Positions 35,216 through 46,497 of a DNA stretch of 64,000 bases are shown in pieces; within the stretch, counting starts at the first letter, position 1; each line of letters opens with the position of its first letter. The notes beneath the pieces are model-generated. The model ran no database searches. It saw nothing but the letters and a program-made list of their open reading frames with translations, and was not told where the DNA came from. Location of the stretch: positions 62,001 through 126,000 of the forward strand of contig NZ_CP157676.1 of the NCBI RefSeq assembly GCF_040105105.1, given 5' to 3'. The position numbers and the translations under genes were made by a program. Source of the stretch: Polaromonas hydrogenivorans. Its GTDB lineage: Bacteria > Pseudomonadota > Gammaproteobacteria > Burkholderiales > Burkholderiaceae_C.

Positions 35216-36097
35216 GTTCGCTTTGTCCAAAACGAAGTCAATGAACGTTCGAGCCGCCAAGGTCTTGTGGCGATCGGGCATGTACAGCATGAACATCTGG
35301 GTACCGAAAATGCTGAGCCGGTACTCGTCCAGTACCGTCAGGATCTCGCCGGCCCGCACGTCGTCCAATACCACGTAGTCAGGCACCAGCCCGATGCCTA
35401 ATCCGGCCAGAATGGCCTGGCGCAGGAAGGGGAAATGCTCCGAGATCAGCGTGGGCTCGAGCGTGATTTCATGGCGCACGTTGCCCAGGTAGGCCGAGAC
35501 GCGCAATTGCCGGCCGATCACGCCCGAGGTGATCAACGGCGCGGTGCGAAGCTGATCGAGTTGTGTGGGCAAGCCCTGCGCGGCCGCGTAGCCACGCGAT
35601 GCACAGGCCAGGTAGCGCACTTCCCCCAGTTCGCGCGCCACTAGGGTCTGCGGCGGCTCGGCCATCACGCGGATGGCAATGTCGACCTCGTCACGCATCA
35701 GGTCATCGACGCGGTTTTCAAACAGCACGTCCAGCACGATGCCCGGGTATAGACGCTTGAACTCGATCAGCCAGTCAGTCATCACCATTTGGCCGTAACC
35801 GCTGGGCACGCTCAGGCGCACACGCCCCTGCAGGCTCTGCCCCAGGGTCGAAACCGTTTCCTGGGCGGCGAGAAGCTCGTTGCGGATGCTCAAGCCATGC
35901 TGGTACAAGCGCAAGCCGACCTCGGTCGGCTCTACCCTGCGCGTTGTTCGCCGCACCAGTTGAACCCCTACCGAGCGCTCCAGCTGGTTCAGGTGGTAGC
36001 TGACATTGGCGCGGGTCATCTTCAGTTTCTTGGCTGCCTGGCTCAGGTTGCCTGCGTCAAGTATCTCCACCAGCAAAGTCAAGGAAGAAGGTTCCAT
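35204..36097 (-). CDS. LysR-family transcriptional regulator
   Basis: 297 residues: N-terminal winged helix ('ILDAGNLSQAAKKLKMTRAN' then VSYHLNQLE) and a C-terminal effector domain ('GRVRLSVPSGYGQMVM', 'GLGIGLVPDYVV'). Divergent from the beta-oxidation operon at 36227; a perfect palindrome lies in the 130-base intergenic region. Probably its regulator, responding to a substrate or CoA thioester of that pathway (inference). Confidence 0.88.
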   Translation of the reverse strand: MEPSSLTLLVEILDAGNLSQAAKKLKMTRANVSYHLNQLERSVGVQLVRRTTRRVEPTEVGLRLYQHGLSIRNELLAAQETVSTLGQSLQGRVRLSVPSGYGQMVMTDWLIEFKRLYPGIVLDVLFENRVDDLMRDEVDIAIRVMAEPPQTLVARELGEVRYLACASRGYAAAQGLPTQLDQLRTAPLITSGVIGRQLRVSAYLGNVRHEITLEPTLISEHFPFLRQAILAGLGIGLVPDYVVLDDVRAGEILTVLDEYRLSIFGTQMFMLYMPDRHKTLAARTFIDFVLDKANFRR

Positions 36098-36107
36098 GGT
36101 TTCAATA

Positions 36108-36126
36108 TGTCAAATTTAATTTGACA
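36108..36126. promoter_or_regulatory. Candidate LysR operator
   Basis: TGTCAAATTTAATTTGACA: eight-base perfect arms around TTA, ten bases upstream of the lysR ATG and between the two divergent genes. It fits the T-N11-A form bound by LysR proteins. Confidence 0.6.
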
Positions 36127-36226
36127 GTCTGTCAACGATTTCTGTAATTGTCAAGAATGACTGTCCGAATCACAATCCATGCCTCTTACCAACCCCTTCA
36201 TGGTTCAAGACCCGGAGATCCCTGCT

Positions 36227-38347
<2,121 letters not shown>

Positions 38348-38357
38348 GGCGCCCGCC

Positions 38358-38556
38358 ATGCGCGAAGCCGTCATTGTTCCCAGTGCCTGCACGCCGCTGA
38401 CCAAGGCGCACTGCAGTGAACTCAACAGTACCTCCGGCACGCCAGAACATCGTGCGCACCGCATGGCCTACGGGTCGATGGCATCGATTTCTGGCAACGC
38501 AACGAAGCCTTCGCTTCGCAATCGATTGACTGCCTGCAAAAGTTAGGCATTTCATG
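38358..38556 (+). pseudogene. Thiolase remnant (PimB-like), internally deleted
   Basis: The N-terminus 'MREAVIVPSACTPLTKAH' matches thiolases (REAVIVS-ARTP-KA). After about 35 codons the sequence jumps to 'DFWQRNEAFASQS' and CLQKLGI in a shifted frame, matching the thiolase 'WELNEAFA' block near the C-terminus. About 300 codons including the catalytic cysteine are missing. It occupies the expected thiolase position between the bifunctional enzyme and the dehydrogenases. Confidence 0.7.
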
Positions 38557-38609
38557 TCTCCGGCATGGGCGCCGGTGGACGCTTTTTTAAATTTACCCAA
38601 ACGCAAGAC

Positions 38610-39818
38610 ATGGATCTGAACTTCACCCCCCTAGAAGAAACCTTCCGCAATGAGGTACGCGACTTCCTGAGCACCCGGCTGCCGGCCCGCCTGTCCGGCA
38701 AGGTCGCCAGCGGCCTGCACTTGACCAAGGCCGACATGCAGGAATGGCACGCCATCCTCAATGAGCGCGGCTGGCTCGCCAACCACTGGCCCGAAGCATA
38801 CGGTGGCCCCGGTTGGAGCGCAATCGAGAAGTTCATCTTCGAGAACGAATGCGCGCTGGCCCATGCGCCGCGCATTGTGCCATTTGGTGTAAACATGCTG
38901 GGGCCCGTCTTGATCAAGTATGGCAGCCAGGCGCAAAAGCGCCACTGGTTGCCGCGCATCCTCGATGGCACGGACTGGTGGTGCCAGGGCTATTCGGAGC
39001 CCGGCGCGGGTTCCGACCTGGCCTCGGTCAAGACTTCGGCCGTGCGCGGCATGGACGCCGGAGGCGATCACTACATCGTCAACGGCCAGAAGACCTGGAC
39101 CACGCTGGGGCAGCACGCCGACATGATCTTTTGCCTGGTGCGCACCAACCGCGAGGCCAAGAAGCAAGAAGGCATCAGCTTCCTGCTGGTTGACATGAAG
39201 GCTCCCGGCGTCGAGGTACGCCCCATCATCACGCTTGACGGCGAGCACGAGGTCAACGAGATCTTCTTCTCCAACGTGCGCGTGCCGTCTGAGAACCTGG
39301 TGGGCGAGGAGAACAAGGGCTGGACCTGCGCCAAGTACCTGCTGACCTATGAGCGCACCAACATCGCCGGCGTCGGTTTCTCGGTGGCCGCGCTTGGGCA
39401 GCTCAAGACCATTGCGGCGAAGCAGACTCGCAACGGTCGACCGCTGTTTGAAGACCCCTCTTTCGCCGCCCGCCTGGCCCGCGTCGAGATCGACCTGGAG
39501 AACATGAAAACGACCAACCTGCGCGTGATCGCGGCGGTGGCCGGCGGCGGCGTGCCGGGCGCCGAGAGCTCGATGCTCAAAATCCGCGGCACCGAGATCC
39601 GCCAGGAGATCTCGTCGCTGGCGCGGCGCGCCATGGGCATCTATGCACGACCCTTTGTCGCCGAGGCGATGGAAGAAGGTTACGACAGGACACCTGTCGG
39701 CCCGGCCTGGGCCGCGCCTGCGGCAGCCAAATACTTCAACAACCGCAAGCTGTCGATCTTCGGCGGCTCCAATGAAATCCAGAAAAACATCATCTCCAAG
39801 ATGATCCTCGGCCTGTAA
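38610..39818 (+). CDS. Acyl-CoA dehydrogenase, PimC-like large subunit
   Basis: FAD enzyme for alpha,beta-desaturation of an acyl-CoA. 'WWCQGYSEPGAGSDLASVKT' is the FAD/substrate block; 'GQKTWTTLGQHADMIFCLVR' and C-terminal 'LSIFGGSNEIQKNIISKM' are typical. 402 residues from ATG 38610. Close to pimeloyl-CoA dehydrogenase large subunits, which pair with a small-subunit homologue as here (15-base gap). Electrons would pass to ETF, whose beta gene follows. Confidence 0.85.
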   Translation: MDLNFTPLEETFRNEVRDFLSTRLPARLSGKVASGLHLTKADMQEWHAILNERGWLANHWPEAYGGPGWSAIEKFIFENECALAHAPRIVPFGVNMLGPVLIKYGSQAQKRHWLPRILDGTDWWCQGYSEPGAGSDLASVKTSAVRGMDAGGDHYIVNGQKTWTTLGQHADMIFCLVRTNREAKKQEGISFLLVDMKAPGVEVRPIITLDGEHEVNEIFFSNVRVPSENLVGEENKGWTCAKYLLTYERTNIAGVGFSVAALGQLKTIAAKQTRNGRPLFEDPSFAARLARVEIDLENMKTTNLRVIAAVAGGGVPGAESSMLKIRGTEIRQEISSLARRAMGIYARPFVAEAMEEGYDRTPVGPAWAAPAAAKYFNNRKLSIFGGSNEIQKNIISKMILGL

Positions 39819-39832
39819 GGAGAAAGCCCCTC

Positions 39833-40972
39833 ATGAACTTCGAACACACCGATGACCGGCGCATGCTCGCCGACAGCCTGAACCGTTTCATCTCCAAGCA
39901 GTACGCCTTCGAGGCGCGCGACCGCATCGCCAAGTCGGCGCACGGCTTCAGCCTCGAGATCTGGCAGCAGTTCGCCGAACTGGGCGTGATCGGCGCGCTG
40001 TTCAGCGAAACCGACGGCGGCCTTGGCGGCGCGGGCTTTGACGTGGCCGTGGTCTTCGAGGCGCTGGGCCGCAGCCTGGTGGTCGAGCCGCTGCTCGGCG
40101 CCTTGATGGTCGGTGAAGCGATTGCTGCAGCCGGCAACGACGCGCAAAAAGCCGTGCTGGCCGCAATCATCGACGGCTCCACCATCGCCGCCTTTGCTCA
40201 TGACGAGCCCGATACGCACTACGAACTCGCGCGTGTTCAAACCCATGCCCAGCGCAGCGGCAACGGCTGGGTGCTGGACGGCGCCAAGGCCGTCGTGCTG
40301 CACGGCGAGCAGGCCGATCTGTTCGTGGTTTCCGCCCGCAGCGCGGGGGCCGTGGATGAGGAGGCTGGCATTTCGCTCTTTCTGGTGCCCGCGAGCGCGC
40401 CGGGTCTGACGGTACGTGGTTATCGCCTGATTGACGGGGGACGCGCCGCCGAACTGACGCTGGACGGCGTGCTGCTGGAGGCCGACGCACTGCTGGGTGT
40501 CCAAGGCCAGGGTCACGCCACGCTGGAACGGGCCATTGGTCGCGGTGTGCTGGCGCTGTGCGCCGAAGCGCTGGGCGCCATGGAAGTAGCCAAGGCCGCT
40601 ACGCTCGACTACCTGCGAACGCGCAAGCAGTTCGGCCTGCTCATCGGCAGCTTCCAGGCGCTGCAGCACCGCATGGCGGACCTGCTGCTCGAGATCGAGC
40701 AGGCCCGCTCAGCGGTGATCAATGCCGCTGCCGCGTTTGAGGCCGACCGACTGACGCGCGAGCGCGCACTGTCGGCCGCCAAGGTCAGCATCGGGCGCAT
40801 CGGCACCCTGGTAGCCGAGGAAAGCATTCAGCTGCACGGCGGCATCGGCATGAGCTGGGAGCTGCCGCTGGCCCACTACGCCAAGCGCCTCGTGATGATC
40901 GACCACCAACTGGGCGATGAAGACCATCACCTGCAGCGTTTCATCGCGCTCGGCAAGCAGGCGTCTGAGTGA
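39833..40972 (+). CDS. Acyl-CoA dehydrogenase, PimD-like small subunit
   Basis: 379-residue acyl-CoA dehydrogenase homologue with the PimD-type start 'MNFEHTDDRRMLADSLNRF' and C-terminal 'IQLHGGIGMSWELPLAHYAK'. The central FAD contact 'AFAHDEPDTHYE' departs from the usual QTEPGAGSD, as in small subunits that are probably not catalytic alone. GGAG is well placed before the ATG. Acts with the preceding gene on dicarboxyl-CoA or pimeloyl-CoA (family knowledge); the substrate is inferred. Confidence 0.83.
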   Translation: MNFEHTDDRRMLADSLNRFISKQYAFEARDRIAKSAHGFSLEIWQQFAELGVIGALFSETDGGLGGAGFDVAVVFEALGRSLVVEPLLGALMVGEAIAAAGNDAQKAVLAAIIDGSTIAAFAHDEPDTHYELARVQTHAQRSGNGWVLDGAKAVVLHGEQADLFVVSARSAGAVDEEAGISLFLVPASAPGLTVRGYRLIDGGRAAELTLDGVLLEADALLGVQGQGHATLERAIGRGVLALCAEALGAMEVAKAATLDYLRTRKQFGLLIGSFQALQHRMADLLLEIEQARSAVINAAAAFEADRLTRERALSAAKVSIGRIGTLVAEESIQLHGGIGMSWELPLAHYAKRLVMIDHQLGDEDHHLQRFIALGKQASE

Positions 40973-41217
40973 GAAATTTAAAACAGATTTTCGAACCCCT
41001 GGAGCGGTCAGTTCAACACTGCATTCCTCGCTGCCGCAGTTGGGCAAGGGGTCTGAAAAGTGCTTCCGTCACTGCTTGGCCTGGCCGAAGAATAACTTAC
41101 GCAGTTGAAAGCGAACGGCGTCGTCTGACGTTACTACTTGGAAAAAAACGTTGCGCTGGAGCCAGTGACTGCGGAAAACGGCATCGTAATTAAGCAAGAA
41201 AAGTTGAAAGACTCATC

Positions 41218-41644
41218 ATGAAAATCCTGGTCCCCGTCAAGCGCGTCGTCGATTACAACGTCAAGGTGCGCGTCAAGAGCGACGGCAGCGGCGTCGATAT
41301 TGCCAATGTCAAGATGAGCATGAACCCGTTTGATGAGATCGCCATTGAGGAAGCGGTGCGCCTGAAGGAAAAGGGCTCGGCCACTGAGATCATCGCCGTG
41401 AGTTGCGGTGTGCTGCAGTGCCAGGAAACGCTGCGCACGGCCATGGCCATCGGCGCGGACCGCGCCATCCTGGTCGAAACCGCCGAAGAACTGCAGCCGC
41501 TGGCCGTGGCCAAGCTTTTGAAGGCGCTGGTCGAAAAAGAAGCGCCGCAGCTCGTCATCCTGGGCAAGCAAGCCATCGACGACGACTGCAACCAGACCGG
41601 CCAGATGCTGGCTGCGCTACTCGGCTGGGGCCAGGCGACGTTCG
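41218..41644 (+). pseudogene. etfB: Electron transfer flavoprotein beta subunit, truncated by IS6
   Basis: About 142 of ~249 codons: '[20 protein letters not shown]', '[19 protein letters not shown]' and '[19 protein letters not shown]' are classical EtfB. The frame enters the IS6 copy 2 end at 41645. The rest of etfB and etfA are not in the window, so this operon lacks its own electron acceptor here unless a chromosomal copy serves. The 245 bases upstream hold no gene; a weak AAAG site precedes the ATG. Confidence 0.88.
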
Positions 41645-42469
41645 GGTTCTGTCGCGTTGCCAGTTGATAAACGTGTTTGGGGTAGGAACGGATGCCAGCT
41701 CCTCAAACGGGACGGATTTGTCCTGCCAATGCATAAAACTGGTCGGCAAAAGACAGCTCGATACAGCCTTCCAGCAGGAACTGACCTTTGCGGATCATGT
41801 GCATGAGTTCGATGCCGGCCAGGACATTTTTGGCCGATCGAAATGACTTGAAGTTGAGCATCGGTTTGGTGACCCGTTTGACAGCGCGATGGTCCTGCTC
41901 CACGATGTTGTTGAGGTACTTCACTTGTCGCACGATGACCGGTGTTTCACCTCGGGCATTGATCTCATCCATGGCCGCCTTGTTGGCGCCGCTCTTGTCC
42001 ATCGTGACCTTCTCGGGAACACCGTTGGCCTTCATGGCTTTTTCAAAGAACCGCAGGGCTGCGGCCTTGTCGCGCCTGGCCGTCAGCAGGAAGTCGACTG
42101 TCTTGCCTTCCTTGTCCACCGCGCGGTAGAGATATTTCCAGGCGCCCTTGACCTTGATATAGGTTTCGTCCATCCGCCAGCTGCCGCCCACCGCGCGCTT
42201 GTGCTTGCGGAACACTTTCTCAAGCAAGGGCAGAAACCGGATTGCCCAGCGATTGATCGAGGAATGGTCGACAAACACGCCGCGTTCCTCCATCATTTCC
42301 TCGAGATGGCGGTAACTCAACGGATAAGCCGCGTACCAACGGATGCATACCAGAATCACGTCAATTGAAAATCGCATCCCTTTGGTTGCCAGCATCGCGT
42401 TTCATACCCGTCGCAAAAAAGAACTCAGCATAAACGAGCAGGCGGTACGACCGCCAATGCGACAGAACC
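41645..42469 (-). mobile_element. IS6-family element, copy 2
   Basis: 825 bp, GGTTCTGTCGC ends. Flanks GACGTTCG and GCTTAACA show no duplication, and the etfB 3' part is missing on the far side, so a deletion or recombination accompanied this copy. Confidence 0.93.
41703..42395 (-). CDS. IS6-family transposase (copy 2)
   Basis: Same 230-residue transposase as copy 1, with Ser instead of Pro in 'MRFSIDV'. Intact catalytic residues. Confidence 0.92.
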   Translation of the reverse strand: MLATKGMRFSIDVILVCIRWYAAYPLSYRHLEEMMEERGVFVDHSSINRWAIRFLPLLEKVFRKHKRAVGGSWRMDETYIKVKGAWKYLYRAVDKEGKTVDFLLTARRDKAAALRFFEKAMKANGVPEKVTMDKSGANKAAMDEINARGETPVIVRQVKYLNNIVEQDHRAVKRVTKPMLNFKSFRSAKNVLAGIELMHMIRKGQFLLEGCIELSFADQFYALAGQIRPV

Positions 42470-42502
42470 GCTTAACAATGTGTCCGGGTGGACGCCAGAA
42501 AC

Positions 42503-42533
42503 GAAAAAAGCGGCCAGACTCTCCTTTGCCGCT
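42503..42533 (-). terminator. Rho-independent terminator downstream of the two-gene unit
   Basis: On the minus strand: AGCGGC, 13-base loop, GCCGCT, then TTTTTTC. It lies 43 bases after the stop of the 118-residue gene. Confidence 0.65.
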
Positions 42534-42575
42534 CTTCCCCACTCTGTCCAGACCATTCCGGTTCCCGCGTTCTGG

Positions 42576-42932
42576 TCAGCCCCCGTTGGCCCGAAACTTA
42601 CCAAAAGTCGCGTCAGCTGGAAGGTTCTTCTCCATCTCACGAGCGATCTTCGCGAAAGCTGGGCTGCGCATCAGGGCGAAGTCCGTCATCACCTGGGCTT
42701 CGAGTTCGCCTGCTCTCTTGACATGGGCGCCGGACTTGGCAGCCGGTCGCTCACTCTGTAGCCGGGCAAGTTGCAGCGTCATCTTTGACACCTTGAAGGC
42801 AGCTTTTACATAGCGCTCTATGAACGCGATCTCCACGACGCGCGTGGTGCTGTCCTCGGAAAGGATGTCTCCCAGCCCTTTAACGGCTTGGGGCTCCAGG
42901 GAGCGGTGGCTGCGATTAAAAAGAGTAGTCAT
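42576..42932 (-). CDS. Hypothetical protein, second gene of a two-gene unit
   Basis: 118 residues, not recognised. Mostly helical, charged ends, with 'FIERYVKAAFKVSKMTLQLA' and 'DFALMRSPAFAKIAREMEK'; no signal peptide or membrane segment. ATG preceded by ACAGG. It lies 36 bases after the 222-residue gene and before a terminator, so the two are an operon. The size pairing would suit a toxin-antitoxin or small defence module, but nothing proves it. Confidence 0.6.
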   Translation of the reverse strand: MTTLFNRSHRSLEPQAVKGLGDILSEDSTTRVVEIAFIERYVKAAFKVSKMTLQLARLQSERPAAKSGAHVKRAGELEAQVMTDFALMRSPAFAKIAREMEKNLPADATFGKFRANGG

Positions 42933-42968
42933 AAAACACCTGTCAGTTTTTATAGCACCAAGCGGCGA

Positions 42969-43637
42969 TCAACGCAAGTCGTCCTGTGCTGCGGCATAGG
43001 CCCGGGCGTCGTCTGCGTCAAAGTAAAAAAGACGACCGTCTTCGCGTCGAAACGGCGCCCGGAAGAATCCTGACCCCGTCCTTCGACGCATGAGGCCCTG
43101 CTGTTCATACTTTTTAGCCAACTCCTCGCTGGCTTGAGCGTCGGCGCCAAGCGCTGCATGCAGGCCAATCCTGCCTTCAAAGTCGTGTGCCAGGCTAACC
43201 TGAATCGCCGTATCGAGCAAGGGTGCCAGCGTTGCAAACTTGTCGTTAATTCCAAAAGACTTCAGGGCTGCTTGCGGGGCTGCCGCAATGTACCAAATGA
43301 ACACACAGCGCTTTGAGAGCTTGACGCCGGTCGGAGTTCCCGGGAAGGCGTATGGCAAACTTAAAATAGCCTGGGCTACCGGGACCGCATCTGCGTTGCG
43401 CCCCTCGACACGGATTTGAAACGTGAGGGCCTGCCGACCCGCTGCCGCTTCAGTCACATTGCAGCCAATGAAGTACGCGGGCCAATCCCAATCCGAGCCA
43501 ATTCCACCCTTCGGCTTGATGTGCGGCGTGTGAATGTCTCTTTGCCAGAGCTGGACGTCCTTGAACTCGCAGGGGTGAATCTCTGCGGATACTGTGCGGG
43601 TGGTGCCAGCGACTCGAATACTTGATATCAAACTCAT
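42969..43637 (-). CDS. Hypothetical protein, possible GNAT-like fold
   Basis: 222 residues, family not recognised. N-terminal part with tryptophans ('QLWQRDIHTPHIKPKGGIGS', 'DWDWPAYFIGCN'). The C-terminal segment 'FEGRIGLHAALGADAQASEE' followed by LAKKYEQQGL and 'GRLFYFDADDARAYAA' resembles acetyltransferase-like proteins that read '-GRIGLH--P-A---Y---G'. First gene of the two-gene unit. No catalytic residue can be assigned. Confidence 0.6.
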   Translation of the reverse strand: MSLISSIRVAGTTRTVSAEIHPCEFKDVQLWQRDIHTPHIKPKGGIGSDWDWPAYFIGCNVTEAAAGRQALTFQIRVEGRNADAVPVAQAILSLPYAFPGTPTGVKLSKRCVFIWYIAAAPQAALKSFGINDKFATLAPLLDTAIQVSLAHDFEGRIGLHAALGADAQASEELAKKYEQQGLMRRRTGSGFFRAPFRREDGRLFYFDADDARAYAAAQDDLR

Positions 43638-44094
43638 CGGCTGGCAGGAAATTCCGTGGAAGTTGTTAACCTGAGTTTAACCAAGGAGATGCAGGGCCAC
43701 CTCTGTGAATGGCTGACGCTGCGCTTAAACCCACACTGCTTATGATCAACTTATGAGTTCTAACTGTCAGCGGAAAATACCGAGAACCCCCTCTTGACTG
43801 GCCGTGCGTTCACACGCTGACCCCCCGATAACGGCAAGGACTTCGCCCAGCATGAACGCATCGCCTCTATTTCTGGATGCTGAATTCCTCCTTGCAACCC
43901 CTATGTTTATGACACTGGTACCGTCGCATCAACAAGCTGTTGCACTTCGCGCTTGCATCCGCCACCCAATCACTGGCACGATGGTTTTTTTCTGCGGTGC
44001 GCGCACGCGCTTGCGGCACATCACACTATTCCTAACCTCAGGCCAGGAGCGCGGTTGAATATCCATTCAGGTGTACGTCAAAAAGGTGAAGAAC
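43638..44094. other. No gene recognised
   Basis: Divergent region between the 222-residue gene and the ferritin-like gene; should contain both promoters. An 84-codon plus-strand ORF at 43804-44058 has no family features or ribosome site. Confidence 0.4.
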
Positions 44095-44559
44095 ATGTCA
44101 GCAATTGATAAAGACAAGGTGATTGCCGTATTGAACCGGATCCTCGAAGCAGAACTGGCCGGTGTGGTGCGGTATACCCACTATTCGTTCCTCGTTTTCG
44201 GCTTCGGTCGCATTCCAATGGTGTCGTGGTTGCGCGAACAGGCCAGCGAATCGCTGCTGCATGCGCAGCAAGCCGGAGAATGGATCACCACGCTGGGCGC
44301 CTATCCGTCTTTGGTCATCGGGTCGCTGTTGGACTCGCATAAGCATGACATCGGTGCGATTTTGCGCGAATCATTGGAAGCCGAAGGCGACGCATTGACT
44401 TTGTACAGGGAATTGTTGGCGCTCGTCGAGGATCGCTCCGTCGCGCTGGAGGAGTTCGCTCGTCAGATGATTCTTGCTGAAGAGGGGCATGCGGCGCAAG
44501 TCGACAAGATGCTGCGCAAACCCGGAGAGCTGTCGGCATTTGTGGCGCGCCCGGTCTAA
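44095..44559 (+). CDS. Bacterioferritin-like protein
   Basis: Four-helix ferritin-like protein of 154 residues. Iron-site glutamates and histidines can be placed in 'LNRILEAELAGVVRYTHYSF', 'ASESLLHAQQAGEWI', 'SLEAEGDALTLYRELL' and 'ILAEEGHAAQVDKML', giving the E...ExxH pattern twice. ATG 44095 follows AGGTGAAG. Probably stores iron or detoxifies peroxide in the cytoplasm. It stands alone, downstream of no other gene, facing an IS630 remnant. Confidence 0.8.
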   Translation: MSAIDKDKVIAVLNRILEAELAGVVRYTHYSFLVFGFGRIPMVSWLREQASESLLHAQQAGEWITTLGAYPSLVIGSLLDSHKHDIGAILRESLEAEGDALTLYRELLALVEDRSVALEEFARQMILAEEGHAAQVDKMLRKPGELSAFVARPV

Positions 44560-44680
44560 CCAGGACGTTGCGGTCGTGCTTCACCGAAACGCTGATGGAT
44601 TGTGCGGATAAGCTTCGAGGCTGAACCGAACTCCGCCAGGTCGGACCACCTGGCCAGCTTTTCAGGTACCGTGCACCATG

Positions 44681-45575
44681 GTCGGCCGGGTTGAGTTCGG
44701 GTGAACCCGCGGGCAGCGGCAGCAATGAGAGGTTGGAGAACTGGGGCAGTTTGGCGGTGGTATGCCACCCTGCACGATCGAGCACCAGCACCGCGTGGCG
44801 CCCCGCAGGAACGGCCTCGCTGATGGCCTGCAGGTGTAGGGTCATCGCCTCGGTATTGGCCTGCGGCAGGATCAGGCCAACAGCCGTATCGCGCTGCGCA
44901 CAGACGGCGCCAAAGATGTATGCCGATTCGGACTGCTGCTGGCGCACCACCCGGGGCCGCGTTCCCTTGCGCGCCCACAGGCGCGTTTGCGTGCCGCGCT
45001 GGCCAATGCGCATTTCATCTTGAAACCAAACATCCACTTGCTCAGGCGCAATGCTCGGGGGCAGCGTTGCTGCGACTTCCTGGACGAAGTTTTTTTTTGA
45101 ATTCGGCTTGTGCCACCGGATCGGCACTGGGACTGACGGCGCGGGCCGAAATCCATACCATGCCCAAGCGCTTCATGAGGTCATACACACCGTTCAAGCT
45201 GTAGGCAACGCCGAACTGCCGGTCCAACAACTGGCGAATATCTTTACCCCGAACCCGCCCACCGCCGCGTTCGCACTGGAGTTGTTCGACGGCCTGGCGA
45301 AACGCTTCTTCCTGTGCTTTGGCAAGGCGCTGCGTACTCCAGTCGTGCGGCATGCCGGCCAGACGGGCCACGCCGCCAGCGCTAAACCACTGCACCCAGC
45401 GCATGACGGCGTGACGGGTCAAGCGCAATGCAGCGGCCACTTCGGTATAGCTCTTGCCGTCCTTGAGGTGCGCCAGCGCGATCAATCGCAGTCGGCGGCG
45501 CCCATCCTTTTCCTTGTGGGCCAGACGGTCAAAGTCATAGGGCTGCAGCTGATCAATGATGTGCTGAGATAACAT
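44681..45575 (-). pseudogene. IS630-family transposase, frameshifted and truncated
   Basis: First half 45575-45042: 'SYTEVAAALRLTRHAVMRWV' helix-turn-helix, behind a strong AGGAGG. Second half in another frame: 'VDVWFQDEMRIGQRGTQTRL' and 'HAVLVLDRAGWHTTAKL' carry catalytic acids. The frame switch is at a run of nine A (T9 at 45090-45098 on the plus strand). The C-terminal glutamate block is lost, so the element cannot move itself. Confidence 0.8.
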
Positions 45576-45672
45576 TTTCGTAACCTCCTGCGAGAGCCAA
45601 GACTGGTCAGACTCCGATCACTGACTTTGGTTCTTTCTCTGTCGGGATTGGTATAAGTTGTCAGCGCTTCCC
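44681..45672 (-). mobile_element. IS630-family element 2, 3' end missing
   Basis: Right end abuts IS6 copy 3 at 45673. The transposase frame stops matching after SPELNPA at 44681. The missing C-terminus resembles the fragment at 22354-22517. The sequence from 44560 to 44680 reads 'EKLARWSDLAEFGSASKLI' then RTIHQRFGEA on the minus strand, a C-terminal fragment of an unknown protein. Confidence 0.8.
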
Positions 45673-46497
45673 GGTTCTGTCGCATTGGCGGTCGTACCGC
45701 CTGCTCGTTTATGCTGAGTTCTTTTTTGCGACGGGTATGAAACGCGATGCTGGCAACCAAAGGGATGCGATTTCCAATTGACGTGATTCTGGTATGCATC
45801 CGTTGGTACGCGGCTTATCCGTTGAGTTACCGCCATCTCGAGGAAATGATGGAGGAACGCGGCGTGTTTGTCGACCATTCCTCGATCAATCGCTGGGCAA
45901 TCCGGTTTCTGCCCTTGCTTGAGAAAGTGTTCCGCAAGCACAAGCGCGCGGTGGGCGGCAGCTGGCGGATGGACGAAACCTATATCAAGGTCAAGGGCGC
46001 CTGGAAATATCTCTACCGCGCGGTGGACAAGGAAGGCAAGACAGTCGACTTCCTGCTGACGGCCAGGCGCGACAAGGCCGCAGCCCTGCGGTTCTTTGAA
46101 AAAGCCATGAAGGCCAACGGTGTTCCCGAGAAGGTCACGATGGACAAGAGCGGCGCCAACAAGGCGGCCATGGATGAGATCAATGCCCGAGGTGAAACAC
46201 CGGTCATCGTGCGACAAGTGAAGTACCTCAACAACATCGTGGAGCAGGACCATCGCGCTGTCAAACGGGTCACCAAACCGATGCTCAACTTCAAGTCATT
46301 TCGATCGGCCAAAAATGTCCTGGCCGGCATCGAACTCATGCACATGATCCGCAAAGGTCAGTTCCTGCTGGAAGGCTGTATCGAGCTGTCTTTTGCCGAC
46401 CAGTTTTATGCATTGGCAGGACAAATCCGTCCCGTTTGAGGAGCTGGCATCCGTTCCTACCCCAAACACGTTTATCAACTGGCAACGCGACAGAACC
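45673..46497 (+). mobile_element. IS6-family element, copy 3
   Basis: 825 bp, inserted between the IS630 end and a response-regulator gene. Flanks CGCTTCCC and CCTGCGGG give no duplication. Pro variant, like copy 1. Confidence 0.93.
45747..46439 (+). CDS. IS6-family transposase (copy 3)
   Basis: Complete 230-residue transposase identical in type to copy 1 ('MRFPIDV'). Confidence 0.92.
   Translation: MLATKGMRFPIDVILVCIRWYAAYPLSYRHLEEMMEERGVFVDHSSINRWAIRFLPLLEKVFRKHKRAVGGSWRMDETYIKVKGAWKYLYRAVDKEGKTVDFLLTARRDKAAALRFFEKAMKANGVPEKVTMDKSGANKAAMDEINARGETPVIVRQVKYLNNIVEQDHRAVKRVTKPMLNFKSFRSAKNVLAGIELMHMIRKGQFLLEGCIELSFADQFYALAGQIRPV

Noticed and set aside
43804..44058. 84-codon plus-strand ORF as a small gene
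   Set aside because: No ribosome site, no motif, and it lies in the promoter region of the ferritin-like gene.
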